From: Pseudomonadota bacterium
GTDB lineage: Bacteria > Desulfobacterota > Desulfobulbia > Desulfobulbales > SURF-16
Assembly (NCBI GenBank): GCA_018816555.1
Contig: JAHIVT010000123.1
Location: 1 to 44,846 of the forward strand
Direction of reading: 5' to 3'
DNA length: 44,846 bases
Below the pieces are notes generated by a model, which was not told the DNA's origin, ran no database searches, and was given only the letters and a program-made list of their open reading frames with translations. Below, piece after piece: positions 31,890-39,278 of the stretch (within the stretch, counting starts at the first letter, position 1; each line of letters begins with the position of its first letter). Position numbers and translations under genes: made by a program.

Positions 31890-31957
31890 ACGCTTACCTC
31901 CACATTATTCCATACTAAAAACTTTACAAAGCCTGCCTGTCCGAGCACACGACAGTA

Positions 31958-33883
31958 TCAGCGAATCCGGCTCTCCTCCCGAATCATCTCTGCAAAATCC
32001 GATACGGACATGGGATCGAGGTTCTTACCATCGCGCAGGCGAACCGTCACCGTATCCGTATCCTTCTCTTTATCTCCGATAATCACCATATAGGGAATTT
32101 TAGCAAGCTGTGCTTCTCGGATCTTATAATTCAACTTTTCATTACGGGTATCCTTTTCCACCCGCACATTGGCCTGACGCAGCTCCTGATACACCTTTTC
32201 AGCATAATCAAGCTGAGCATCCGTGATATTGAGAACCTTTGCCTGCACGGGTGCCATCCACAGCGGAAAGGCTCCGGCATAATGTTCAATGAGAACACCG
32301 AAGAAGCGCTCCAGCGAACCCATAAGCGCCCGATGGATCATGATGGGCTGATGGTCCCTGCTGTCTTCCGCAGTATAGGCAAGCTGGAAACGCTCCGGCA
32401 GGTTGAAATCCACCTGAATGGTGGAACACTGCCAGGCGCGCCCGAGCACGTCCTTAATCTTGATGTCGATTTTAGGGCCGTAAAAAACCCCCTCACCGGG
32501 ATCAACCGTGTAGCTCAGCCCCTTCTTATCCAGGGCCATCTTCAAGGCGTCGGTGGCCTTCTGCCAGTTCTCATCCGAGCCTACATACTTCTCGGGTCGG
32601 GTGGACAGATAAATATCATATTCACTAAAGCCGAATGTCTTTAAAATGTGAAGATTTAAATCAATAATATTAAAAATTTCTTCTTCAAGCTGCTCCGGCA
32701 GGCAGAAAATATGTGCGTCATCCTGGGTGAAACCGCGCACCCGCATCAAACCCTGCAGTGCGCCGGTACGTTCGAAGCGGTAAACCGTTCCCAGTTCGCA
32801 CCAACGGATGGGGAACTCACGGTAGCTCCGCTTCCTGGTCTTGTAAATAGCGATATGGAACGGACAGTTCATGGGCTTGATCTGATAGCTCACATCCTCC
32901 ACTTCCATGGGAGAAAACATGTCATCCACATAGAAGTCAAGATGACCGCTGGTGGCCCACATCTCGCGTTTGGCGATATGCGGGGTATACAGCAACTCAT
33001 AGGCGTTGCGGTAATGTTCGTCCTTCCAGTAATCTTCAATGACCCTTCTCACCAGCGCACCCTTGGGCAGCCAGAGAATCAGGCCGGGGCCGACCTGGTC
33101 GCTGATGGCAAAGAGCTCCAGCTCCTTGCCGAGCTTGCGGTGATCCCTCTTCTTGGCCTCTTCAAGCTGAAAGAGATATTTTTTCAGCTCCTTGGCATCA
33201 TAAAAGGCGGTGCCATAAAGGCGCTGCAGCATCGGCCTCTTCTCATCCCCGCGCCAGTAGGCACCGGCAATACGCAGCAGCTTGAAGGCTTGCAGCAGAC
33301 CGGTATAAGCAATATGGGGCCCGCGGCACAGATCGACAAAATCACCCTGTCTGTAGATGCTGACCGTATCCGCCTGGGTCTGGATATCGTCAAGCAGCTC
33401 AACCTTATAGGGCTCGTCCTTTTCCTGAAAAAATTTCTTCGCCTCGGCGATGGAAAGGGTTTCCCGGGTAAAAGGCAGGTTGGCCGCCACAATCTCCTGC
33501 ACCCTGGCCTCTATGCCCGCAAAATCATCCGGTGTAAACGGCTCTTTCCGGTCAAAATCATAGTAAAAACCGTCTTCCGTGGCCGGTCCGATAGCCACCT
33601 GGATATCCGGCCCGTAAAGTTCCACCACTGCCTGGGCCATGATATGGGAGGCGCTGTGGCGCAGAATATCCAGGCCTTCGAGTGAATCCTTTGTCACTGG
33701 TGCAATCACGGCATCTTCAGTCAGAGGCTCGGAAAGATCAAGCAGCCTTTCCCCCACACGCACGGCGACAATGCTCTTCCGCTCCTTGCTGGAGCAGAGC
33801 GCCTTCACCGCCTCAGCTACCGTGGTTCCGACGGGAAAAGTCTTTGCCTCTCCTCCCGTGGTGCTTAACAGAATATCTGCCAT
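31958..33883 (-). CDS. thrS: Threonyl-tRNA synthetase
   Basis: 641 residues. N-terminal TGS domain (MADILLSTTGGEAKTFPVGT), second editing domain with the HxxxH motif (DILRHSASHIMAQAVVELYG) and YCxGPH-like region (DFVDLCRGPHIAYTG), class II catalytic core (PMNCPFHIAIYK, GTVYRFERTGALQGLMRVRG, MIHRALMGSLERFFGVLIEH), and a C-terminal anticodon-binding domain (FPLWMAPVQAKVLNITDAQL). It is full length. It lies 68 bp upstream of infC, the order thrS-infC-rpmI-rplT found in many bacteria. A 25-bp palindrome lies 39 bp upstream of the start. Confidence 0.98.
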   Translation of the reverse strand: MADILLSTTGGEAKTFPVGTTVAEAVKALCSSKERKSIVAVRVGERLLDLSEPLTEDAVIAPVTKDSLEGLDILRHSASHIMAQAVVELYGPDIQVAIGPATEDGFYYDFDRKEPFTPDDFAGIEARVQEIVAANLPFTRETLSIAEAKKFFQEKDEPYKVELLDDIQTQADTVSIYRQGDFVDLCRGPHIAYTGLLQAFKLLRIAGAYWRGDEKRPMLQRLYGTAFYDAKELKKYLFQLEEAKKRDHRKLGKELELFAISDQVGPGLILWLPKGALVRRVIEDYWKDEHYRNAYELLYTPHIAKREMWATSGHLDFYVDDMFSPMEVEDVSYQIKPMNCPFHIAIYKTRKRSYREFPIRWCELGTVYRFERTGALQGLMRVRGFTQDDAHIFCLPEQLEEEIFNIIDLNLHILKTFGFSEYDIYLSTRPEKYVGSDENWQKATDALKMALDKKGLSYTVDPGEGVFYGPKIDIKIKDVLGRAWQCSTIQVDFNLPERFQLAYTAEDSRDHQPIMIHRALMGSLERFFGVLIEHYAGAFPLWMAPVQAKVLNITDAQLDYAEKVYQELRQANVRVEKDTRNEKLNYKIREAQLAKIPYMVIIGDKEKDTDTVTVRLRDGKNLDPMSVSDFAEMIREESRIR

Positions 33884-33921
33884 ATTGTCCAGTTATGTTG
33901 TTCTTTACGGAATGTTTCATA

Positions 33922-33980
33922 TGGCATGAACAAATAAACTTCGCAACATTAAATATTGCGAAGTTTATTTGTTCATGCCA
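33922..33980. repeat. Perfect 25-bp inverted repeat upstream of thrS
   Basis: Arms 33922-33946 and 33956-33980 are exact complements, with a 9-base AT-rich loop. The left arm begins TGGCATGAACAAATAAAC and ends TTCGCAA. It lies between tRNA-Val and thrS (both leftward). The stem is too AT-rich and lacks the terminal U-run of a normal terminator, although it could still end or stabilise the tRNA transcript; it could also be a regulator site for thrS or a small palindromic element. Confidence 0.7.
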
Positions 33981-34000
33981 GAGCTATGTAAATAAAAAAT

Positions 34001-34075
34001 TGGTAGGCACGGGCGGGATTGAACCGCCGACTTCTACCATGTCAAGGTAGCACTCTCCCACTGAGTTACGCGCCT
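34001..34075 (-). tRNA. tRNA-Val (anticodon GAC)
   Basis: 75 nt with an encoded CCA. Acceptor AGGCGCG/CGTGCCT (one G-U), D-arm CTCAGTGGGAGAG, anticodon stem CTACC/GGTAG with loop TTGACAT (anticodon GAC), T-arm GGCGGTTCAATCCCGCC. It reads GUC and GUU codons. It ends 20 bp before the large palindrome. Confidence 0.97.
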
Positions 34076-34267
34076 GTATTCTTCATGAACCCGTAAAAAT
34101 AAGGTGCTGCGGCCGACAGCAAGGCTTTGTTATTGAACAATTTTCACGTCGCCGCACTGCCGGATATTTTTAACGGGACATCATTTTTCATGGTATCTCT
34201 AAACGGGAAGGAAATACCAATAATGAGCGGCAATGTCAAGAACATTATACATTAACACGCAAAGTGG

Positions 34268-34867
34268 TCAATACCTTTTCCGCGCCTCAATTGCCCGGCT
34301 CAGGGTCAATTCATCGGCATATTTGATATCCATGCCCATGGGTATGCCGCAGGCCAGCCGGGTGACCTTGACATCCTTTTTCCCCATGCTGTCAATGAGG
34401 TAGGCAGCCGTGGCCTCTCCCGGCACCGTGGAACTGGTGGCAATAAGCACTTCAGCCACCTGCTGCCGGTCAATCCGATCGAGCAGGGCCTGAATCTTGA
34501 GCTCATCGGGGCCGATGCCGTCCATGGGCGACAACACCCCGTGCAGGATATGGTACTGGCCCTTGAAAATACCGGTCTTCTCGATGGCCATCAGATCCGC
34601 CGCCTCCTCAACAACACAGATCAGACTGCTGTCCCGCTGGGGATCGGCACAGATGGCGCAGGGTTCCGTCTCGGAGAAGGCAAAACAGTTAGTGCAGAGC
34701 CGGATCGTTTCATGCAGATCCTGTAAATCCCGGGCCAGGGATTGGGCCTCTGAGGCAGGACGCCGCAGCAGATGCAGGGCAAGCCGGGTTGCCGTTTTCC
34801 TGCCCACGCCGGGCAGACGGTTCAGATCGGCAATCAGTCTTGCCAGGGCGGGGGGGACGACGTTCAC
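34268..34867 (-). CDS. recR: Recombination mediator protein RecR
   Basis: 199 residues from GTG 34867. N-terminal HhH (LPGVGRKTATRLALHLL), four-Cys zinc finger (CTNCFAFSETEPCAIC), Toprim domain (SLICVVEEAADLMAIEKTGI ... FKGQYHILHGVLSPMDGIGP) and a C-terminal Walker-B-like part (TRLACGIPMGMDIKYADELT). With RecO it loads RecA on SSB-coated gaps. It is ten bases after ybaB in the common dnaX-ybaB-recR order. Confidence 0.97.
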   Translation of the reverse strand: MNVVPPALARLIADLNRLPGVGRKTATRLALHLLRRPASEAQSLARDLQDLHETIRLCTNCFAFSETEPCAICADPQRDSSLICVVEEAADLMAIEKTGIFKGQYHILHGVLSPMDGIGPDELKIQALLDRIDRQQVAEVLIATSSTVPGEATAAYLIDSMGKKDVKVTRLACGIPMGMDIKYADELTLSRAIEARKRY

Positions 34868-34876
34868 TTTTGTCTC

Positions 34877-35197
34877 TCAACCGCCGAACATGCCGGGCAG
34901 ATTGAGGCCGAGGCCGCCTGTCAGCTTGGCAAGTTCAGCCTGGGTCATCTCCTTGACCTTACGCATGGCATCGTTGACTGCCGCCACCACCAGATCCTGC
35001 AGCATCTCAGCCTCATCAGGATTGATGGCCACCTTTTCAATCTGCAGCGAGACAATCTCAAATTTGCCATTAACGATAACGGTGACCATGCCGCCACCCA
35101 CCGTTGAGGTAATCGTTCTTCCGGCCAACTCCTCCTGCTTCTTGCTCATCAGGTACTGAAATTCCTGGGCCCGTTTTAAAATCGAATCCATATCCAT
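34877..35197 (-). CDS. ybaB: YbaB/EbfC nucleoid-associated protein
   Basis: 106 residues: MDMDSILKRAQEFQYLMSKK, GRTITSTVGGGMVTVIVNGK, then FEIVSLQIEKVAINPDEAEM and LQDLVVAAVNDAMRKVKEMT. A small dimeric DNA-binding protein encoded between dnaX and recR in most bacteria. The start codon follows a 9-bp tandem-repeat spacer. Confidence 0.96.
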   Translation of the reverse strand: MDMDSILKRAQEFQYLMSKKQEELAGRTITSTVGGGMVTVIVNGKFEIVSLQIEKVAINPDEAEMLQDLVVAAVNDAMRKVKEMTQAELAKLTGGLGLNLPGMFGG

Positions 35198-35201
35198 TAT
35201 A

Positions 35202-35255
35202 TTGGTCCTGTTAGTCTTGTTGGTCTAATTGGTCTTACTTGTCTTATTGGTCAGA
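35202..35255. repeat. Tandem 9-bp repeat between dnaX and ybaB
   Basis: Six consecutive 9-base units: TTGGTCCTG, TTAGTCTTG, TTGGTCTAA, TTGGTCTTA, CTTGTCTTA, TTGGTCAGA. It fills most of the 73-bp gap and covers the expected ribosome binding region of ybaB. Copy number could vary between strains. Confidence 0.85.
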
Positions 35256-35270
35256 TCAGCCAGCCCGGTG

Positions 35271-37052
35271 TCAACGAAACCTTGGACCGGTTCGTATAGC
35301 TCCCACCTGTCCGCCGAAGACATCCACCGTCATCTGCACCAGGGGATCATTTGCCAAGGCGCGCCGTTCCTCCTTGGGACCGTCCAGGACCGCTTCGCCC
35401 TGCCCATCCGCCTTGTCGCCCCGGCTGCTGATCCTCACCCGCAGATCCTTCTGAAAAAAATCCAGCACATAGACACTGAGATCCTTCACATTATCCGGCT
35501 CCTGCAGCAGGGTGCAGTCAGAGGGATTGTCAAACCTGACAAGAAGATTCCCCTCATCTTCCCGCGGATTTTCACAGAGCTTCAGAACCTGCGCCATCCA
35601 GGGCTTTCTTTCCTTAACATAGGCGACAAAGCTGTCCCAGTTCTTGCGCACATCCTTTGTGTGTGTCTGGATGGCAACCCTGCCATCTTTCTGCTCTCTA
35701 TTTTTTGGTTCCGCTATTTTCCCCACCAGGGCTTCCAGCCTTTTCACCTTGCTGTCAAGCTCAGGTTCAGCGTCTGCCGGCGGTTCAGGAACTACGGGTG
35801 TTTTTTTTTCCGGCAGCGGCGCAGCAGGCGGTTTCGGGGGAACAACAACTGGTGGCTTTTCCGGCTCTTTAGCAGCAGATGCGGTACTCGGCATGGGCTG
35901 CCCCACGCCCCCAACTTTGATCATCTCATCGAGCCGGGCAAGAAGCGCTGCCGCCGGGGTCACCTGTCCGGCCTGCACCGCCTTGATAAAGGCCATTTCC
36001 AGCACCAGCCGCGGATGGGCCGAATACTGCATCTCACTCATGCCTTTGAACAGAAGCTGAAACAGCATGGACAGGGTCTCGGGACTGTGGTTTGCGCTGA
36101 GTTCCCGCAGTTCGGCAAGCTCCTGGTCAGAGACATCGAGCAGCGCTTCCGGTCGGGGACTGGTGCGACAGATGAGCAGGGCACGCAGATAGGCAAGCAG
36201 GTCCGTGGCAAAACGCTTCAAATCAATCCCCGCCACATAAATTTTTTCCAGCAGATCAAAACACTGGGCCAGATCGGCAGTCAGCAACGACCGGGCAATA
36301 CTGGCAAAAATCTGCTGATCGACAAGGCCGAGCACCTGCACCACATCCTCATCCGTTACCCGGTCCCCGCCGAATGAGAAAACCTGATCCAGCAGGCTCA
36401 AGCCATCCCGTATGCTGCCGTCAGCCTCCCTGGCAATCATCTCAATGGCTTTGCGGGAAATCTCCACCTGCTCCTGACTGGCAATTTTCGCAAAAAAGGC
36501 AACAAGCTCAACAAAAGAGACTCTTTTTAATTCATAACGCTGGCAGCGGGAAAGGATGGTAATGGGAACCTTGTGCAGTTCGGTGGTGGCAAACATGAAA
36601 TAAACATGTTCGGGCGGCTCCTCCAGGGTCTTCAGCAGGGCGTTGAAGGCCTCGGTGGTGAGCATGTGCACCTCATCGATGATAATGACCTTGAAACGGC
36701 ATTTGGTGGGAAAGAAGCGGATATTCTCCTTCAGTTCACGGATCTCCTGGATGCCGCGATTTGAGGCGCCGTCGATTTCCTGCAGATCCACAGCATTGCC
36801 GACAGTAATTTCCCGGCAGGACTCACAAACATTGCACGGTTTGTCATCTGACTCGCCCGTGCAGTTGAGGGCCTTGGCCATGATGCGGGCCAGGGTGGTC
36901 TTTCCCACCCCGCGGACACCGGAGAAAATCATGGCATGGGCAACCCGGTTGCGTGCCAGTCCGTTCTGCAGGGTGCGGACAACAGGCTCCTGACCGACGA
37001 CATCGGCAAAGGTCTGTGGTCGCCATTTCCGGGCTAGGACAAGATACGACAT
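35271..37052 (-). CDS. dnaX: DNA polymerase III subunits gamma/tau
   Basis: 593 residues from ATG 37052 (MSYLVLARKWRPQTFADVVG); a TTG two codons upstream is unlikely. Walker A GVRGVGKTT with K51, zinc finger C64, C73, C76, C79 (LNCTGE ... KPCNVCESC), Walker B region FKVIIIDEVHMLTTEAFNAL, and sensor 2 region. A Pro-rich linker (VVVPPKPPAAPLPEKKTPVV) leads to a tau-like C-terminal domain of about 140 residues (KNWDSFVAYVKERKPWMAQV). It forms the clamp loader. No obvious slippery site for a gamma frameshift was recognised. Confidence 0.97.
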   Translation of the reverse strand: MSYLVLARKWRPQTFADVVGQEPVVRTLQNGLARNRVAHAMIFSGVRGVGKTTLARIMAKALNCTGESDDKPCNVCESCREITVGNAVDLQEIDGASNRGIQEIRELKENIRFFPTKCRFKVIIIDEVHMLTTEAFNALLKTLEEPPEHVYFMFATTELHKVPITILSRCQRYELKRVSFVELVAFFAKIASQEQVEISRKAIEMIAREADGSIRDGLSLLDQVFSFGGDRVTDEDVVQVLGLVDQQIFASIARSLLTADLAQCFDLLEKIYVAGIDLKRFATDLLAYLRALLICRTSPRPEALLDVSDQELAELRELSANHSPETLSMLFQLLFKGMSEMQYSAHPRLVLEMAFIKAVQAGQVTPAAALLARLDEMIKVGGVGQPMPSTASAAKEPEKPPVVVPPKPPAAPLPEKKTPVVPEPPADAEPELDSKVKRLEALVGKIAEPKNREQKDGRVAIQTHTKDVRKNWDSFVAYVKERKPWMAQVLKLCENPREDEGNLLVRFDNPSDCTLLQEPDNVKDLSVYVLDFFQKDLRVRISSRGDKADGQGEAVLDGPKEERRALANDPLVQMTVDVFGGQVGAIRTGPRFR

Positions 37053-37119
37053 GGGCAAACTGAAGAGATGACGGCTTTATAAAAAGTCATTGTCGCGAAA
37101 ATAAAGAAGATAAAAAAAT

Positions 37120-37222
37120 GATAGCCAGGCACCCCCACGGCACACAGAGGGGATTCATTACCGCTGCTTCCTCCCGGACCTGACGGGGTTCATGAGCCTC
37201 TGTTGCGCGGGACCCGGCTATC
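37120..37222 (-). ncRNA. ffs: Signal recognition particle RNA, small bacterial type (4.5S)
   Basis: 103 nt. The universally conserved SRP core is visible on the minus strand: GTCAGGTCCGGGAGGAAGCA, with a GNRA-type tetraloop (GGAG region) and the symmetric internal loop. The ends pair (GATAGCCGGG with CCTGGCTATC), giving one long hairpin. A run of seven U (37118-37112) follows directly as terminator. It lies between tRNA-Ser and dnaX, a frequent location in proteobacteria. Confidence 0.95.
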
Positions 37223-37325
37223 AAACTCTTAAAATATGAAAAACAGAGCTGTAGGTCTCCCTGACAATATGTATTTTTGCATATTACACTTTTTTCCAGG
37301 CCTTGCAAGAGATATGGAAAAATAC

Positions 37326-37413
37326 TGGCGGAGAAGGGGGGATTCGAACCCCCGGTACGTTGCCGCACACACGATTTCCAGTCGTGCACCTTCGGCCTCT
37401 CGGTCACCTCTCC
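37326..37413 (-). tRNA. tRNA-Ser (anticodon GGA)
   Basis: 88 nt with a long variable arm and encoded CCA. Acceptor GGAGAGG/CTTCTCC (one G-U), anticodon stem CACGA/TCGTG with loop CTGGAAA (anticodon GGA), variable arm TGCGGCAACGTA, T-arm GGGGGTTCGAATCCCCC. It reads UCC and UCU codons. About 100 bp upstream of the SRP RNA on the same strand. Confidence 0.97.
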
Positions 37414-37584
37414 GCTTAGAGCAATTTTGCAAAGTCAAGTACTTTACAAACAAAGTTCAGATTTTGAAAGCGGAAAATTGAATGGACCCGCAAAAAATCC
37501 CAGGAGGGAAATACACTGCCGATAAATCAACAGGTTAAACTCCGTGACAAAGACAACATTCTGCATTTCCCCGGGTCGCAAGCT

Positions 37585-38061
37585 TCATGGCGCCGCTGTT
37601 TTTTTCCTTTTCCGTTGAAAAAAAGCGCGCAGCACCGCAGCGCATTCCTCGCCGAGAATACCACCCGTCACCTCCAGGTTATGATTGAGGCGACCGTCCC
37701 GTCCCACCTGATAAAGCGACACCATGCCGCCGGCCTTGGGATCATCGGCGCCATACACCACCCGGCTGACCCGGGCATGCACCAGGGCACCGGCGCACAT
37801 GACACAGGGTTCAATGGTAACATACATGGTGGTGCCGGAGAGCCGGTAGTTGGCAAGGCTGCGCCCTGCCTGGCGCAGCACCACCATCTCCGCATGGGCC
37901 GTGGGATCGCTGTATTCAATGGGACGATTACCGTCACAGGCCAGCACCGTGCCCTGGGCATCCACCAGCAGCGCGCCTACGGGAACCTCACCCCGCCCCG
38001 CTGCAAGCTCAGCCTGCTCAAGTGCCAGCTGCATATAGTGAACATCGGGCAGGACCGCCAT
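37585..38061 (-). CDS. tadA: tRNA-specific adenosine deaminase (A34 to inosine)
   Basis: 158 residues from ATG 38061; a TTG one codon upstream is possible. The zinc-binding deaminase motifs are complete: H56-A-E58 (DPTAHAEMVVLRQAG) and P-C86-V-M-C89 (YVTIEPCVMCAGALVHARVS). The C-terminus GGILGEECAAVLRAFFQRKR is typical of TadA. It makes inosine at the wobble base of tRNA-Arg(ACG). The start codon overlaps the last base of the reductase stop codon upstream, so the two are cotranscribed. Confidence 0.95.
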   Translation of the reverse strand: MAVLPDVHYMQLALEQAELAAGRGEVPVGALLVDAQGTVLACDGNRPIEYSDPTAHAEMVVLRQAGRSLANYRLSGTTMYVTIEPCVMCAGALVHARVSRVVYGADDPKAGGMVSLYQVGRDGRLNHNLEVTGGILGEECAAVLRAFFQRKRKKTAAP

Positions 38062-38975
38062 CAATCAGCAGTTTCGTGTCTTTTCTGCTTGTTGGCAAAA
38101 TTTGCCGCATACCAGCCGGCCACACACCCTTCACCCACCGCCTTGGCCATCTGCAGGGGCGGTCCGGCAATGTCTCCGGCCGCATAGACCCCGGCCAGAT
38201 TGGTCTCCTGCCGCTTGTTCGTATCGATATAGGAGAATGTCTCCATGTCAAGCTGCACACCCAGGTTGGTGGCAAGCTCCATGGCGCCCTTGGCGCCCAA
38301 CTCAATGAACACCCCTTCCACCTCCAGGGATGAATCATCTTCCAGCAGCAGTTTCTCCACCGCGTTTTCCCCGATGATCTCCTTGACCCAGGTGCTGTGA
38401 ACCTTGACGCTGCTGGCCTTTAGTTTGCCAGCCAACTCCTCGGAAACCGCCAGTTCCTTGGCAACCAGATGCACCTCGGAGGCATATTTGAGCAAGGTCA
38501 ACGCCCCGTCCACCGCCGCGCTCTCATTACCCACCACCGCCACCTTCGCGTTGCGGAAAAAATTGGCGTCACAGTCAACGCAGTAACTGACGCCTTTACC
38601 GGTCAACTCTTTTTCGCCATTTACCTTAAGCTTGTTTTTGGAGGTGCCGGTGGCCAGAATAACCGTTCGTGCCAGATAGGTGGCGCTTTCCGAACGCAGC
38701 TCGAAATGATCATCACTCTGCTCAATGCCCAGCACGTCTTCCTCGGCGAACAAAACGCCGAAGCGGGAGGCCTGCGCCCGCCCGATGGCGAGCAATTCCT
38801 TTCCCTCGGTCACCCCGTCCACACACAGATAATTTTCCACATGGCCCCAGTAAATGGCACTTTTATGCGGACGTCCCAGCACCAGCACCGAGGCTTTTTT
38901 ACGCACGGCATGAACGGCCGCCTGCAGCCCGGCCGGTCCCGCACCGACCACAATGACATCAATCAGTTCAGACAT
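38061..38975 (-). CDS. Thioredoxin reductase-like FAD/NAD(P) oxidoreductase
   Basis: 304 residues. FAD-binding motif VVGAGPAGLQAAVHAV at the N-terminus, second dinucleotide fold around VAVVGNESAAVDGALTLLKY (GxGxxA-like but GNESA), and the C-terminal FAD motif GVYAAGDIAGPPLQMAKAVG. The redox pair is C132-V-D-C135 (GVSYCVDCDANFF), differing from the CATC of standard TrxB but placed alike. The NADPH-specific HRRxxxR motif is not visible (AKELAVSEEL in that place), so the electron donor may be NADH or ferredoxin-derived. It overlaps tadA. Confidence 0.88.
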   Translation of the reverse strand: MSELIDVIVVGAGPAGLQAAVHAVRKKASVLVLGRPHKSAIYWGHVENYLCVDGVTEGKELLAIGRAQASRFGVLFAEEDVLGIEQSDDHFELRSESATYLARTVILATGTSKNKLKVNGEKELTGKGVSYCVDCDANFFRNAKVAVVGNESAAVDGALTLLKYASEVHLVAKELAVSEELAGKLKASSVKVHSTWVKEIIGENAVEKLLLEDDSSLEVEGVFIELGAKGAMELATNLGVQLDMETFSYIDTNKRQETNLAGVYAAGDIAGPPLQMAKAVGEGCVAGWYAANFANKQKRHETAD

Positions 38976-39018
38976 ATTGCATCCCCTTTATTATGAAAGT
39001 GAAAGTTCAGAACTCGTA

Positions 39019-39191
39019 AAGTGCCTGAAATTGCGAGTTGCTGGTTGTTTCTCATCAACTTGGATTCCGGCTGAAAACATGCCGGAATGACGAACTTAGG
39101 ACAGTTTTCCTTCCTTTCGTTAGCGACTATGCCGGGGAAGGGGCTGGAACCACGAAAGATCGTAACCGGACAACACGGACTTCAGGCACTT
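39019..39191. mobile_element. MITE-like element with 11-bp terminal inverted repeats
   Basis: AAGTGCCTGAA at 39019-39029 and its exact complement at 39181-39191 enclose 173 bp without coding capacity. Inside is a second dyad (ATTCCGGC ... GCCGGAAT, about 39063-39089) followed by GACGA, resembling the dispersed GGATTCC ... GGAATGACG palindromes common in sulfur- and metal-reducing bacteria. No target duplication was made out. It separates the minus-strand reductase from the plus-strand nuclease-helicase. Confidence 0.5.
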
Positions 39192-39278
39192 AAAATACTT
39201 TTTACGTAACAGGCAATTTTGGTTATGTTAGGTGCATACATTAATTCCGCTTTCTCTGAATGTCAAAAGAACAATGCT

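Noticed and set aside
32711-33685. A 324-codon plus-strand open frame
   Set aside because: Antisense of thrS, which has all synthetase motifs; no ribosome binding site or domain in the antisense frame.
34205-34239. TTGACA on the minus strand as promoter of tRNA-Val
   Set aside because: The -10 match is poor and it lies about 130 bp before the tRNA; not strong enough to list.
35229-36377. A 382-codon plus-strand open frame
   Set aside because: Antisense of dnaX; arises from biased codon use in GC-rich DNA.
37087-37407. A 106-codon minus-strand frame
   Set aside because: It crosses tRNA-Ser and the SRP RNA and has no protein family.
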